DNA of 64,000 bases. Origin: Azolla caroliniana. Its lineage: Eukaryota > Polypodiophyta. Position 1 is the first letter of the stretch, and each line of letters begins with the position of its first letter. The stretch is taken from positions 12,834,001 through 12,898,000 of the forward strand of contig JBHGNT010000004.1 of the NCBI GenBank assembly GCA_043228905.1, given 5' to 3'. The notes under the pieces were generated by a model. The model made no database searches and was not told where the DNA came from. It worked only from the letters and a program-made list of their open reading frames with translations. Positions 33,636-44,560 of the stretch are shown here, one piece after another. Both the position numbers and the translations under genes were made by a program.

Positions 33636-34057
33636 TGTAAAAAGTAACATGCGGAAGAAAGTATGAAGACCGAACAGAAGGAAGAAAACTCAGGTTTAAT
33701 GGAGAGCTTGAGCTTACGCAGTATACGCGGGAGAGACCAAGAGAGTGAAAACACAAACAAAAATATATTCAAGAACTATTCACCATTCTATACATGTGTG
33801 TGTTCAATGAACACTTTGTACAAGTCCTAGAAGGACTGACCGAAGTACCGACAGTACTTCAATGCTCATTAAGAGCTCCAACACTCACTCCCAAATATAT
33901 TCCTCACGGAATATCTTTCCTAACGGCCTCCCCGTTTATGCACCGCTCTGGCCCTACCTACGCACCGGTCTGCGTGCCGGTTTACGCATTCGGCCTAACC
34001 GATCCGGTCCTCGGCTTCTTCAGTCAATCCGGACGATGTTGAGCTTGTCTCTCAACA
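33636..34057 (-). repeat. Cop-D 3' LTR
   Basis: 422 bp. On the minus strand it begins TGTTGAGAGACAAGCTCAAC and ends ACTTTTTACA. The polypurine tract lies just inside it at 34058-34077 (reverse complement AAGTTGAGCTTGAGGGGGAG). Confidence 0.9.
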
Positions 34058-34399
34058 CTCCCCCTCAAGCTCAACTTGAGGCTCTTCGGGATCTTCGGGC
34101 TCACAGCTCCGGTTCCTCCTGGCTTCACGCCTCGCTCGCGCTCCACGACCTATTCGACTCCGCGCGCTTCGACCCTTCCGGTCGGCTTGTCTGCTCATGT
34201 GGCCCTTATCAGCTCTTCTGTTGTTGCGATGTTGACGCTTCTCCTGCTGCCTTTTCCTCCGCTTGGGCCTCGGTTGATTCAGTGTATCTGAATCAAACAT
34301 CCGAACTGACTCGGTTGCCTCCGATCGGTTTTCTCTCTCATCCGAGTTGGCTGTCTCCAACTTGTCTTCGGTCTTCTCGCCCTCGATGGCGTCATCTTC

Positions 34400-36560
34400 C
34401 CCATGCGTGGTTGGCTTCGGCTCTCTCCTTCAGCTGCTCCCCTTCTGTCCGCTTCCGGACTTTTCCGCGGGTCCGCCCTCGGCTTCTTCAGCCGATCCAA
34501 AGTCGAACTCGACAACCGAGTCAACCGACTCGGTGTCGCGGTCTCCGCTCCTTTCCTGCTACCTTGCCTGGTTGTTTGGGACTGTTCTCCCCCTCAAGTT
34601 TGGCACGTCGAGGTGACGCAATCCGAGCGCACCCGAGAATTGCCGCAACTTGTCCAGACCAAGAGGCTTGGTGAAGATGTCGGCAGTCTGCCGATCCGTC
34701 GAAACGTACTGAAGTTTGACTTCACCGGAAAGGACACGCTCGCGGACGAAATGGTAGTGCACCTCAATGTGCTTGGTCCGTGCATGGAAAACGGGGTTTT
34801 TCGCGAGCTGGATGCTGCTTAGGTTGTCGCAGTAGATTGTCGTCGGATCTGACACCTCCTCTTGCAGGTCCTTAAGTAGCCGCTTCAACCATATGGCTTC
34901 GCATGTCACGACAGCCGCTCCTCGGTACTCAGCATCGGTGCTCGACAGTGCAACTGTCGGCTGCTTCTTCTGCTCCACGCGATCGCGGCACTCCCGAGGG
35001 AGAACACGTATCCGGACGTGGATCGGCGATCGGCGGCGTTGCCAGCCCAATCAGCATCGGTGTAGCCGACTAACTGCGTGGCTGCACCGGTCCAATATAA
35101 CAGTCCCCGGTCCTTAGTGTCGTTGACATACCGAAGTATGCGTTGCGCACACTGAAGGTGCTCCTTGGTAGGTCGCGCCATGAACTGACTCATCACTCCA
35201 ACCGGATAACTGAGGTCGGGTCAGGTGATGGTCAAGTATATGAGGCTTCCGACAATTTGTTGGAACCTCGTCGGGTCGCATACCTTTCCCGTATCGGGAC
35301 GAAGCTTGACGGTTCTGTCCAGAGGAGTCGAGACGGACTTACAGTCGGCCATCCCGAATTTGAAGAGCATACTCAGCACGTAATGACGTTGGCTGATCAA
35401 TATGCCTTCGGGGGTACGGATCACTTCGATCCCGAGGAAGTAATGAAGGTCCCCCAGATCCTTCATGTCGAACGATGCCGCAAGCTGGAGCTTCACGCGG
35501 TCGATTTCACCTAGGTCGGCGCCGGTGATGACCAAGTCATCAACATATAGTAAAATACTAACCGGTCTGAGTCGACCTTTCCGGATGAACAGGGAAGAGT
35601 CCGATTTTGACGTGACGAAGCCCATCCGACGCAGTTGTTGCATGATCTTCGCGTTCCAGGCACGCGGGGCTTGCTTCAGTCCGTAAAGGGACTTCTTCAG
35701 TCAGTATCCTGCCGAGGAGTTCATTCCAAGGTGAAATCCAGGGGGCTGTACCATATACACCTGTTCCTCAAGGTCACCTTGTAGGAACGCATTCTTTACA
35801 TCCATCTGATGTAAGTGCAACCCCTTCACCGCAGCTACTGCGAGCAAAACACGGACGGTCATCATTTTCGCGACCGGCGCAAACGTCTCATCGTAGTCAA
35901 TGTCGTGTTTCTGCGCATAGCCCTTTGCCTTTGCCACTAGCCAAGCCTTGTACCGGTTGACCGAGACATCGGTGTTGTACTTGACTTTGTACACCCACCT
36001 ACACCCGATCGGTTTTACCCCTCTTGGTGCGTCAACTAGGTCCCAAGTCTCGTTCTCTGCCAATGCGTGCATCTCTTCCTCCATCGCGGCACGCCAATTT
36101 GCGTCTTTAGCCGCTTTTGCGTAGCTCTCCGGCTCACGCACTTCCGCTACACGGGTCATGTACGGATAATGATGCACCATGTACTCGTTGTATCCGAACC
36201 GCAAAACAGGATTCTTCTGGCGGGTAGATCGGCATAATCTCACATTAGCCGATGTCGAGGCCTTCTCGGTCGACGTGGACTTCACCTTTAAAGACCCATC
36301 ACCGATTCCCTCGGAGTCGGACTCGCGTCGGTCTGACTCGTACCTATCCGTGCCGGAATCCGACACCTTTTTCTTCCCTTTCTCTTTGCGCGTAAGCCGT
36401 CTCCTCGGCTTCCTGCACTGGGAATGCACGGCCGAGTCTCCACTACTCGCCGGCTCTTCATCGGACTGATCGTACCGACTCAGTCGTCCAATCGGTCCAC
36501 TTAAACGGAGTTAAATCGGACTCTCTTCGCGGGTCTCGATTTCGGGCTCATCCGGAGGCA
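34400..36560 (-). pseudogene. Cop-D RT and RNase H region
   Basis: On the minus strand: acidic/basic linker ([16 protein letters not shown]), RVT_2 start ([50 protein letters not shown]) and a stop near 35701. Next come LKKSLYGLKQAPRAWNAK, the palm box SILLYVDDLVITGADL (about 35560) and LHYFLGIEVIRTPEGILISQ. RNase H follows with GYTDADWAGN, STDAEYRGAAVV, YCDNLSSIQLAKN and TADIFTKPLGLDKLRQ, ending near 34559 and followed by a spacer to the polypurine tract. Catalytic YVDD is intact, but stops and frameshifts (35701, 35220, about 34990) break the frame. Confidence 0.88.
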
Positions 36561-36589
36561 TCTCGGCCTCGCTGACCTCATCGTCAGAG

Positions 36590-38041
36590 CTCAGATTGGA
36601 GTCGGGGGCTGGTACCAGGACGCGGACTCGTCAAACACAACATCGCGGCTAACACGCGCTTGTTTGGTGCGAGGGTTATAGCACTTATAACCCTTCTGCT
36701 CGTCCGAGTAACCGACCAAGATGCATTTCTCGGCCTTTGCGTCCAGCTTCCTCCTTTTCTCCTTTGGTACATGCACATACGCAATGCTACCGAACACCCT
36801 CAAGTGTCGCAAGTTCGGCTTCATTCCGAAATATAGCTCGTGCGCCGACACCTTGTCTCCGATCCGGTTCTGGATGTATACCGCGGTCCTTACCGCCTCG
36901 GCCCAATAGAACTTGGGCAAGCTCTTCTCCTCCAGCATTGCATGTGCCGCTTCCACAACTGACCGATTCTTCCTCTCGGCCACTCCTTATGGCTCGTCAT
37001 GTGGTTTGACGCGCCGGAGTCTACATACCACACCTCGTCCGATCTCGGGGTGGTCCGTTTCATTGAGTTCGCTTCATGTCTCGTCACGAAGGCAGACCCT
37101 TCTCCGGCTCTCCCGGAGTCTTCGGCGTAGTGCGATCGCTCCCGATTTCCCTTGTCGGTATTTCCAGAGCCGTTTCCGGAACCGGTTCTCTCCGAATCGG
37201 CGCGCTTCTTCCAGCACTCACTTTCCCTGTGGCCTTTCTTGCCACAGTACCAGCACTCCGCGATGGCCTTCCCTTGCTGGTTCTCATCGCTTCGACTCCC
37301 CCTGTTTCCGGAGGGTCCGGAGTTGCTGTCGGCGTCTCTTCGGTGCCTTCTTCCTTGATCTCGTCGGCCGCCTCCATTGCGCGCCGACTCGCCTCGTCCT
37401 CCACGTCCACGGGGCCTATCTCCCTCCGTGTACAACATTCTGATGTCGGTGTGCATGCTTGTAGATGCACCCGCGTGGTTCTCCTCTACCAGGAGCATTG
37501 ATTGTAAGTCGAAAAAGGACAGCGTATTCTCCCGGGTACACACAGTCGTTCGGAACTCTCCGAACTTCGACGCCAAACCTCCGAGACAGATCTGGACCAT
37601 CTCGCTCTCCTCGATGTTCACCTCTATGGAGGCGAGGGAGTCACAGATATCCTTGATCTTCGAGGTATAGTCCGCCACCAACAAGTCGCGTTGTCGTAGG
37701 TTGCTCAACTCTTGTCGGAGCTGAAGCTTCCTGGCTGTGGTGCTCGCGGCGAAAATCTTCTTCAGATTTTCCCACGCACCCTTCGGCGTCTTTGCATCCC
37801 GAACATAGCTCAATAGTTGTTCGCCCACACACGACGCAAAGCAGTATAATACCCTGCTCACCGATTGCTCCCTCGACGGGAAGTCTCTATGTGTCAATTC
37901 GGGTGCCGCGTCATTAGCTCCTTCGACATAACTCCAGTAGCCGTGCCCGAGCAGGTACTGGTGCATCTTGTAGGACCAAGACGCGTAGTTGGTTCTGTCG
38001 AGCTTCTCTGTTGGAAGCGAGCTCGCCATGCCTCTATCCAT
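36590..38041 (-). pseudogene. Cop-D gag with truncated protease and integrase
   Basis: ATG 38041 (MDRGMASSLPTEKLDRTNYA) opens an intact gag frame of about 350 codons: UBN2 core (GYWSYVEGANDAAPE, AKTPKGAWENLKKIFAAST), a Gly/Arg-rich region, and zinc knuckle CWYCGKKGHRESECWKKRAD. The protease begins YVDSGASNHMTSHKEW and then fuses at about 36990 to the integrase C-terminal part (AERKNRSVVEAAHAMLEEKS, KVSAHELYFGMKPNLRHLRV). About 850 bp, containing the rest of protease and the first two catalytic Asp residues of integrase, is deleted. This is the best preserved gag of the family in the window. Confidence 0.9.
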
Positions 38042-38101
38042 CGTTCTTCTTGTTTTTCTTCGTCAAGTTGTGTCGGCTGCAGAGAGGTTCTCAACCCTCG
38101 C

Positions 38102-38113
38102 GCTCTGATACCA
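38102..38113 (-). promoter_or_regulatory. Cop-D primer-binding site
   Basis: The reverse complement is TGGTATCAGAGC, directly adjacent to the 5' LTR. Confidence 0.9.
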
Positions 38114-38549
38114 TGTAAAAAGTAACGTGCGGAAGCAAGTATGAAGACCGCATAGAAAGAAGAAAACTCAGGTTTAATGGAGAGCTTGAGCTTACGCAGT
38201 ATACACGGGAGAGACAGAGAGAGTGAAAACACACACAAAAATATATTCAAGAACTATTCACCATTCTATACATGTGTGTGTTCAATGAACACTTTGTACA
38301 AGTCCTAGAAGGACTGACCGAAGTACTGACAGTACTTCAATGCTCATTAAGAGCTCCTACACTCACTCCCAAATATATTCCTCACGGAATATCTTTCCTA
38401 ACGGCCTCCCGGTTTACGCACCGATCCGGCCCTACCTACGCACCGGTCTGCGTACCGGTTTACGCATTCGGCCTAACCAATCGATCCCAACCGATCCGGT
38501 CCTCGGCTTCTTCAGTCGATCCGGTCGATGTTGAGCTTGTCTCTCAACA
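38114..38549 (-). repeat. Cop-D 5' LTR
   Basis: 436 bp, a near-identical partner of 33636-34057. It carries the palindrome GAAGTACTGACAGTACTTC (about 38322-38340). Confidence 0.9.
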
Positions 38550-38554
38550 GAGCT

Positions 38555-38748
38555 TAAATGGGCTATTGAGCAGACAAGCCGATCGAGGAGGTCGAGGTGC
38601 GCAGAACCAGAAGGGTTGCGGCAAACAAGACCGGACCGAACAAGGAACGCGAGCGAGGCGGAGCAACGCTAGAAGGGGCCGAGTAGAAGAACTGGTTGCC
38701 ACGACCACTAACATCACGATCCGACCTCAAGTTGAGCTTGAGGGAGAG
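38555..38748 (+). other. Cop-C 3' spacer and polypurine tract
   Basis: Continuation of Cop-C after Cop-D. It is a degenerate basic spacer coding (GADKPIEEVEVRRTRR-like in other frames) ending in CTCAAGTTGAGCTTGAGGGA just before the 3' LTR. The CTCAAG...CTTGAG hairpin precedes every 3' LTR of this family. Confidence 0.7.
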
Positions 38749-39195
38749 TGTTGAGCGAGCAAGCTCAACCGGATCCGGATCGGCTTAATAAGCCTGAGCC
38801 AGATCGACATCCAAAAGGATGAGCCAGATCAATATCCGGAAACAACCAGCCGGATCGAGGAGCCGGATTAAAGAGCCGGATTTGAGCGAGAACTAGAAGC
38901 CTAGTAGTAGCCTAGACTACTAGGTAATCATTGTCTCACAGTTAGTGTCAGTCGCACGTGTGAAGCATTAAAGTACCTGTGAATACTTCTGTCAATCCTT
39001 TATGGACTTGTATAAATAGTGTTGTTTAGCACGTTGTATGCACATAGTTTTAGAGTTAATTTTTTAATATAGTTTTATGTTCCGCTCTCTCTGTCTCCTC
39101 TATTTTAAAGCTTTTCCATTAAACCTTCATCTCATTTTCTGTTGCTATCCGGTTGAACCGGTTCTATCTGACACTTCCGCACATTAACATTCACA
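38749..39195 (+). repeat. Cop-C 3' LTR
   Basis: 447 bp, homologous to 30294-30729 along its whole length, ending ACATTCACA. Confidence 0.9.
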
Positions 39196-39232
39196 AGCTT
39201 AACCCCCTTGGGCACCCCCCACCCCAACAACA
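39196..39232 (+). repeat. X1 5' terminal repeat, last part
   Basis: CCCCCTTGGGCACC...CCCAACAACA matches the 3' end of the repeat at 50371-50402. Confidence 0.75.
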
Positions 39233-39284
39233 CTTTTGGCACGCTTGAACGGCCAACCCTCCCTTGAGAAGAAGTCATTCATAG

Positions 39285-39287
<3 letters not shown>

Positions 39288-39321
<34 letters not shown>
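39288..39321. repeat. (CT)n microsatellite in X1
   Basis: An uninterrupted CT run. X2 has a CT-rich stretch at the same relative place (52785-52900). Confidence 0.9.
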
Positions 39322-39322
<1 letters not shown>

Positions 39323-39359
39323 CAAATTGTTCTTACATCTCCGCATATTCTCTCTCTCT

Positions 39360-39780
39360 CGCTCAGGAAAACGAAGCTTTCAAGATGTCTTCTTTTGACG
39401 CAATGTCTCTCTCCCGAATTAGGTAGAGAACGACCAGTTCCTATTCTCGTTTCCTGATACCTCATCATCCGTCTCCATTTTTCTATGATGCTCCATGCTG
39501 ACTCAGAACTCTTCGTGTTTTCTTGCTCGGCAATGATGAGAACGATGATCCCATGGCTCTGGTTGGGAATCTTCATGTACACCCTCCCATCATGGAGCAG
39601 AAAGCTGAGAATATTGCTCTTGTGAAGCTTCCGACCAAGCCCTTGCCTCTGCGCAAGCCCTTGCCCCTGTGCAGTCTGATAAAGAATCTCACACTGATGG
39701 TGTTTGTTAGAGACATCGTGCACATTGATGTTAGAGAGCTCCATGCTCCATCAACAAGAATCTGATCTCTGCACATACTC
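39360..39780. other. X1 interior, possible captured sequence of unknown origin
   Basis: Both strands have open frames here. The plus frame 39523-39765 gives 80 residues (NDENDDPMALVGNLHVHPPI at the start). The minus frame 39744-39199 gives 181 residues, with RVYMKIPNQSHGIIVLIIAE and SAWSIIEKWRRMMRYQETR. The minus frame reads more like a natural protein. I do not recognise either. It has no counterpart in X2, so it may be captured host DNA. Confidence 0.35.
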
Positions 39781-39912
39781 GCGCACTAGTATTTTCCAAA
39801 AGCCTCACAGAAACCATCGCCATCTAATACACTTCTGTCTCTTCTATCCTTTTCCTGTTTGTTTTTTTCCTACTTCTTTTCTAGGTATTCTATCTTGCTA
39901 AGCTCTCTGGTT

Positions 39913-40350
39913 ATGGCGGCCGAAACTGAGACCTTTGCCTCCCGAGCTGAGATCAACCAGCTCCTCAGCCTCATCATGGCACCTGAGGAAGTTGTTGGTA
40001 AAATGAAACATAATGATGATGAGGAATTCATTTGGGAATCCCAGGTCGATGGCTCCTTTTCAGTCACCAGAGATGATGGAGAGCCCCTTGGTAGAGGTAC
40101 CAAGATCACTCTCTACCTGAAGGAGGATCAGCAAGAATACCTTTAAGAGAGGCGTCTGAAAGATTTGGTGAAGAAACATCTGAATTCATTAGTTACCCCA
40201 TCTCTTTATGAGTGGACAAGACAACAATTAAGGAGGTTTCTGATGATGAGGAAGAAGAGGAAGGGAAGGTTGATGATGTAGAATAAGAGAAAGAGAATAA
40301 GAACATGAGGAAGGCGAGTATGAAGAAGAAGACGATCAAGGAGTATAATC
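39913..40350 (+). pseudogene. HSP90: Captured cytosolic-type HSP90 fragment, internally deleted
   Basis: ATG 39913 starts [20 protein letters not shown], the conserved N-terminus of HSP90. The next residues jump to [40 protein letters not shown] and DQQEYL, which belong to the end of the N-terminal ATPase domain. About 130 residues, including most of the ATP pocket, are therefore deleted. A stop at 40144-40146 replaces a Glu codon. Then ERRLKDLVKKH continues, followed by a one-base deletion near 40181. EFISYPISL with a stop at the next codon (Trp position) and an acidic linker (KEVSDDEEEEEGK) follow. The chaperone would act in the cytosol, but this copy is nonfunctional. It lies inside X1, bounded by X1-specific repeats, and X2 lacks it, so it was captured by the element. 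Confidence 0.88.
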
Positions 40351-40439
40351 CGATGACGAGGTGTAGCCTCACCAGCAACATCAGAGATAGCACATGACAA
40401 CGACTAGACTGACAACCGGCGGGACAGAGATATCCATCG

Positions 40440-40880
40440 GCGGCAGAGGAGGCCAGGACATGTGGGTGAGACGCGCGACCGAGAAGTCGATCGAGACGCA
40501 CGGCTGAGACGCATGCTCGAGAGTGCGGCCGAGACGTGTGGCCGAGAGCACGGCCAAAACGTGCGGCTGAGACGCGTGGCCGAGAGCACGACCGAGATGC
40601 GCGGTTGAGAATACGGTCGAAACGCGTGGCCAAGAAGATGGCTGAGACGCGTGCCCGAGAGGACGGCCGAGAAGCGCGAGATGCACAGTCGAGAGGACAG
40701 CCGAGACGCACGACCGAGAGTATGGCCAAGAGGCGTTGTCGTACTATGGCCGAGAGATGTGTGGTGAGAGTACGGTCAAGTGATGGCCGAGAAACGACGG
40801 CCGAGACGCGCGGCCGAGAAGACGGCCAAGACGTGCGACCAAGAGCACGGTCAAGACGCGCGGTCGAGAGTATGGCCAAC
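40440..40880. repeat. Degenerate GC-rich minisatellite (~20-25 bp unit)
   Basis: At least fifteen irregular copies of a motif like GGCCGAGACGCGCGGCCGAG, for example CGGCCGAGACGTGTGGCCGA and CGGCCGAGAAGCGCG. Open frames through it on both strands (for example minus 40924-40193) are products of the repeat. It is absent from the X2 interior in this form, which has another GC-rich stretch there. Confidence 0.85.
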
Positions 40881-41732
40881 AACCTGTGGACAGACGACCA
40901 TGGCCAACTGGTGGAGAGCACCAATGGACGACAACAGCCGAACAGGCGGTCCGGTAGCTGACAGTGACGGCGACAACCAATCAGATAGAGATGGCCGAGC
41001 GAGTGATGGTCGTGGTACAGAGCCGGTCTGACGGTTCGACAACCGACAGACGGTGGCCGCTGGACAGACCGGCCGCCGAACAGTGCCAGCCGGCTGGTGA
41101 CGGCCCCGAACAGATGTCCGACGACAGACGAACAGTGACAACCGATAGGCGGCGATGACTACCGTCTGAGATAGTCGGTCGTCGGTCATCAGCGCCAAAC
41201 CGGCTGTCCACGGAGACAGCGGATAGGGTTGTCCGGACAGAAGCTCCGACCCGACGACAAGCCTCCGTCAACGAAGAGCCGGACAGAAAGAGAGGAGCCG
41301 GACAGAAGCTCCGACAAAGAAGGAGAAAATGAAGAAAAGGGAGAGTAAGAAGAAACTGAAGCCATGGAAGAGGCAGTGCAGTGGTTGCTGCAAGAAGGAA
41401 AGAGAAGGAGAAGAAGAAGAGGAGAAGATCGAGGAGGGAGAGGACGAGGATCGAGTAGAAGAACGCAACAAAAGACAGAGAAGAAAGAGAAAGGAAGATA
41501 GACAAAGAAGAGGAGTATGGAGAAGAAACAGAGAGAGGACGACGACAGATAGAAAGAGAGAGAAGAAAACGTCTGGGGGCATCCCATAAAATTTTAGAAA
41601 CATAAGGGCAAAGAAGACGAAATTTCAAAAGCCTGAGGACTTCCAAGTGAATTTAAAAAACGGGAGAGAGTAGAAGAGAAAATTTCGGAAACTCAAGGGC
41701 ATAAAATAAAATAAAATAAAAATTTACAAAAA
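40881..41732. other. X1 interior: GC-rich then purine-rich non-coding tract
   Basis: 40881-41280 is GC-rich with GACAG/CGACAACCGACAGACGG motifs. 41280-41720 is strongly purine-rich (GAAGAAGAGGAGAAG type) and ends in AAATTT-rich sentence-like repeats (GAAATTTCAAAAGCCTGAGG, GAAAATTTCGGAAACTCAAGG). The same succession occurs in X2 at 53440-54230, so this is the conserved backbone of the X family. No protein is supported. Confidence 0.7.
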
Positions 41733-42093
41733 TGTTGAGAGACAAGCTCAACATCGGCCGGATCGGTTGGGACCGATCGGTTAGGCCGAGTATGTAAACC
41801 GGGAGGTCGTTAGGAAAGATATTCCGTGAGGAATATATTTGGGAGTTAGTGTAGGGGCTCTTGATGAGCATTGAAGTATTGTCAATACTTCGGTCAGTCC
41901 TTCTAGGACTTGTATAAAAGTGCTCACTGAGCACGTCTTATGTACAGACTTGAGTATTATTATTGAATATAGTTTTTGTGTCTACTCTCTCTGTCTCTCC
42001 CGCGTATACCGTGTAAGCCCAAGCTCTCCATTGAACCTGAGTTTCCTTCCTCTGTTCTGTCTTCATACCTGCTTCCGCACGCTACTTTCTACA
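41733..42093 (+). repeat. Cop-E 5' LTR
   Basis: 361 bp beginning TGTTGAGAGACAAGCTCAAC and ending ACTTTCTACA. TATAAAAG lies at 41913-41920, followed by GTGCTCACTGAGCAC. Confidence 0.9.
41913..41920 (+). promoter_or_regulatory. Cop-E LTR TATA box
   Basis: TATAAAAG inside the LTR, about 180 bases before its end, in the position conserved in all LTRs of this family. Confidence 0.6.
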
Positions 42094-42105
42094 TGGTATC
42101 AGAGC
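42094..42105 (+). promoter_or_regulatory. Cop-E primer-binding site
   Basis: TGGTATCAGAGC directly after the 5' LTR. Confidence 0.9.
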
Positions 42106-42165
42106 GCGAGGGTTGAGAACCTCTCTGCAGCCGACACAGCTTGACGAAGAAGAACAAGAAGAACG

Positions 42166-44560
42166 ATGGATAGAGGCATGGCGAGCTCGCTTCCAACAGA
42201 GAAGCTCGACAGAACCAACTACGCGTCTTGGTCCTACAAGATGCACCAGTACCTGCTCGGGCACGGCTACTGGAGTTATGTCGAAGGAGCTAATGACGCG
42301 GCACCCGAATCGACACACAGAGACTTCCCGTCGTGGGAGCAATCGGCGAGCAGGGTATTGTACTGCTTCGCATCGTGTGTGGGCGAACAACTATTGAGCT
42401 ATGTTCGGGATGCAAAGACGCCGAAGGGTGCGTGGGAAAATCTGAAGAAGATTTTCGTCGCGAGCACCACAGCCAGGAAGCTTCAGCTCCAACAGGAGTT
42501 GAGCAACCTACGACAACGCGACTTGTCGGTGGCGGACTATACCTCGAAGATCAAGGATAGCTGCGACTCCCTCGCCTCCATAGAGGTGAACATCGAGGAG
42601 AGCGAGATGGTCCAGATCTGTCTCGGAGGTTTGGTGTTGAAGTTCGGAGCGTTCCGAACGGCTGTGTGTACCCGGGAGAATACGCCGTCCTTTTTCGACT
42701 CATAGTCGATGCTCCTGGTAGAGGAGAACCACGCGGGTGCGTCGACGAGCACGCACACCGACAGCAAGATGTTGTACACTGAGGGAGAAAGCCCCGTGGT
42801 CGTGGCGGACGAGGCGAGTCGGTACGCAATGGAAGCGGCCGACGAGATCAAGGAAGAAGGCACCGAAGTGATGCCGACAGCAACTCCGGACCCTCCGGAA
42901 ACAGGGGGAGTCGAAGCGATGAGAACCAGCAAGGGAAGGCCATCGCGGAGTGCTGGTATTGTGGCAAGAAAGGCCACAGGGAAAGCGAGTGCTGGAAGAA
43001 GCGCGCCGATTTGGAGAGAACCGGTTCCGGAAACAGGTCCGGACATACCGACAAGGGAAATCGGCAGCGATCGCATTACGCCGAAGACTCCGGGAGAGAC
43101 GGAGAAGGGTCTGTCTTCGTGACGAGACACGAAACAAACTCAATGAAACAGAACACCCCGAGATCGGATGAGGTGTGGTATGTAGACTCCGGCGCGTCAA
43201 ACCACATGACGAGCCATAAGGAGTGGTTCTCGTACCTTGAAAAACCGATACAACCTGGAGTAGTCGCAACAGGAGACGACACTCCGCATCCGATCGCGAA
43301 TGTCGGAGAAGTTCCCCTTAGCCATGTCGGGCAAAAAGGGAAACTCATGAACGTGTTGCACGTTCCGACAATCACGAAGAACTTGGTCTCGGTCGGACAA
43401 ATCGTCGACCAAGGGATGGAGGTTCGGTTTACACACCTCGGGTGCTTCATTGAGGAAGAAGGCCGTGTGATTGCGCAAGGGCACAGAGACGGGAGAATGT
43501 TCATCCTCGACTCCACTGACGGCGGCACCGCAATGTTCGCGAAGGGACAAAAGACCGAGTCGGACATCGACTTGTGGCACAAGCGGATAGGCCACGTCAA
43601 CTACCAACGGCTTCAAGATCTACAATCGAAACAGGTAGTGTTCGGATTGCCCAAATTTAGTTGTCGAAAGGCACAAGTTTGTGAAGCCTGCCAGCTTGGG
43701 AAGCAACACCGACTTCCTTTCCCCAACAAGCGAAACCGGAGCCGGAACAAGCTCGACCTTATACACTCCGATGTATGGGGGCCGGCACAAAACGTTAGTC
43801 TTGGCGGGAGCCGATATTTCGTCTCCTTCATCGACGACCACACGCGACACACGTGGATCTACCTCATTGAGAGGAAGAGCGAAGTCTTCGACTGTTTCCG
43901 GGACCTCAAAGGGTTCGTGGAAACGGAAACGGGACGAAAGATCAAGTGTCTGCGGTCGGATGGCGGGAAAGAGTACTTTTCCGGTCAATTCAACGGTTAC
44001 CTACAACAAATGGGAATTCGCCGCGAATTCAGTTGTAGATACACGCCAGAGCAGAACGACATGGCCGAGAGAAAGAATCGGTCAGTTGTGGAAGCGGCAC
44101 GGGCAATGCTGGAGGAGAAGAGCTTGCCCAAGTTCTACTGGGCCGAGGCGGTAAGGACCACGGTATACATCCAGAACCGGATTGGAGACAAAGTGTCGGC
44201 GCACGAGCTATATTTAGGAACGAAGCCGAACTTGCGACACTTGAGGGTGTTCGGTAGCATTGCGTATGTGCATGTACCGAAGGAGAAAAGGAGGAAGCTG
44301 CACACAAAGGCCGAGAAGTGCATCTTGGTCGGTTACTAGGACGAGCAGAAGGGTTATAAGTGCTATAACCCTCGCACCAAACAAGCGCATGTCAGCCGCG
44401 ACGTTGTGTTTGACGAGTCCGCGTCCTGGTACCTACCCCCGACTCGGAACCCCGTCTCCAATACGAGCTCTGACGATGAGGTCAGCGAGGCCGAGATGCC
44501 TCCGGATGAGCCCGAAATCGAGACCCGCGAAGAGAGTCCGATTTCACTCCGGTTAAGTGG
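42166..44560 (+). pseudogene. Cop-E gag-protease-integrase
   Basis: ATG 42166 (MDRGMASSLPTEKLDRTNYA) opens the UBN2 gag to a TAG at 42703-42705 in the FFDLQS box. A one-base deletion near 42790 then shifts the Gly/Arg-rich and zinc-knuckle region out of frame until 43011. From there the frame to 44339 encodes protease (YVDSGASNHMTSHKEW, catalytic Asp intact), pre-integrase (DIDLWHKRIGHVNYQRLQDL) and integrase. Asp (HSDVWG), Asp (RSDGGKEYFSG) and Glu (NDMAERKNRS) are all present. A TAG at 44337-44339 falls in the GYSDEQKGYKCYN box. Only three or so lesions separate it from an open gag-integrase frame. Confidence 0.9.

Larger units (their letters stand above)
33636..38549 (-). mobile_element. 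Cop-D: copia element (minus) nested in Cop-C
   Basis: 4914 bp with a perfect target duplication GAGCT (33631-33635 and 38550-38554). LTRs are at 33636-34057 (3') and 38114-38549 (5'). The interior encodes gag, truncated protease, integrase C-terminus, RT and RNase H. The left LTR lacks 14 bp found in the right one (AATCGATCCCAACC region); otherwise the two are very similar, so insertion was fairly recent. Confidence 0.95.
30294..39195 (+). mobile_element. Cop-C: copia derivative lacking RT-RNase H
   Basis: LTRs are at 30294-30729 and 38749-39195. The interior holds gag, protease and integrase, then the post-RNase H spacer, interrupted by Cop-D (33636-38549). It sits within the 5' repeat of X1. 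The flanking duplication is imperfect (AACTT before, AGCTT after, allowing one extra T). Without Cop-D the element is about 4.0 kb. Confidence 0.85.

Noticed and set aside
39913-40350. Functional HSP90 gene
   Set aside because: Most of the ATPase domain is deleted, with stops and a frameshift; only a fragment exists.
40193-40924. Long minus-strand open frame (243 codons, Arg/Ser/Leu-rich)
   Set aside because: It is the antisense reading of the GC-rich minisatellite; open frames occur on both strands because of the repeat.
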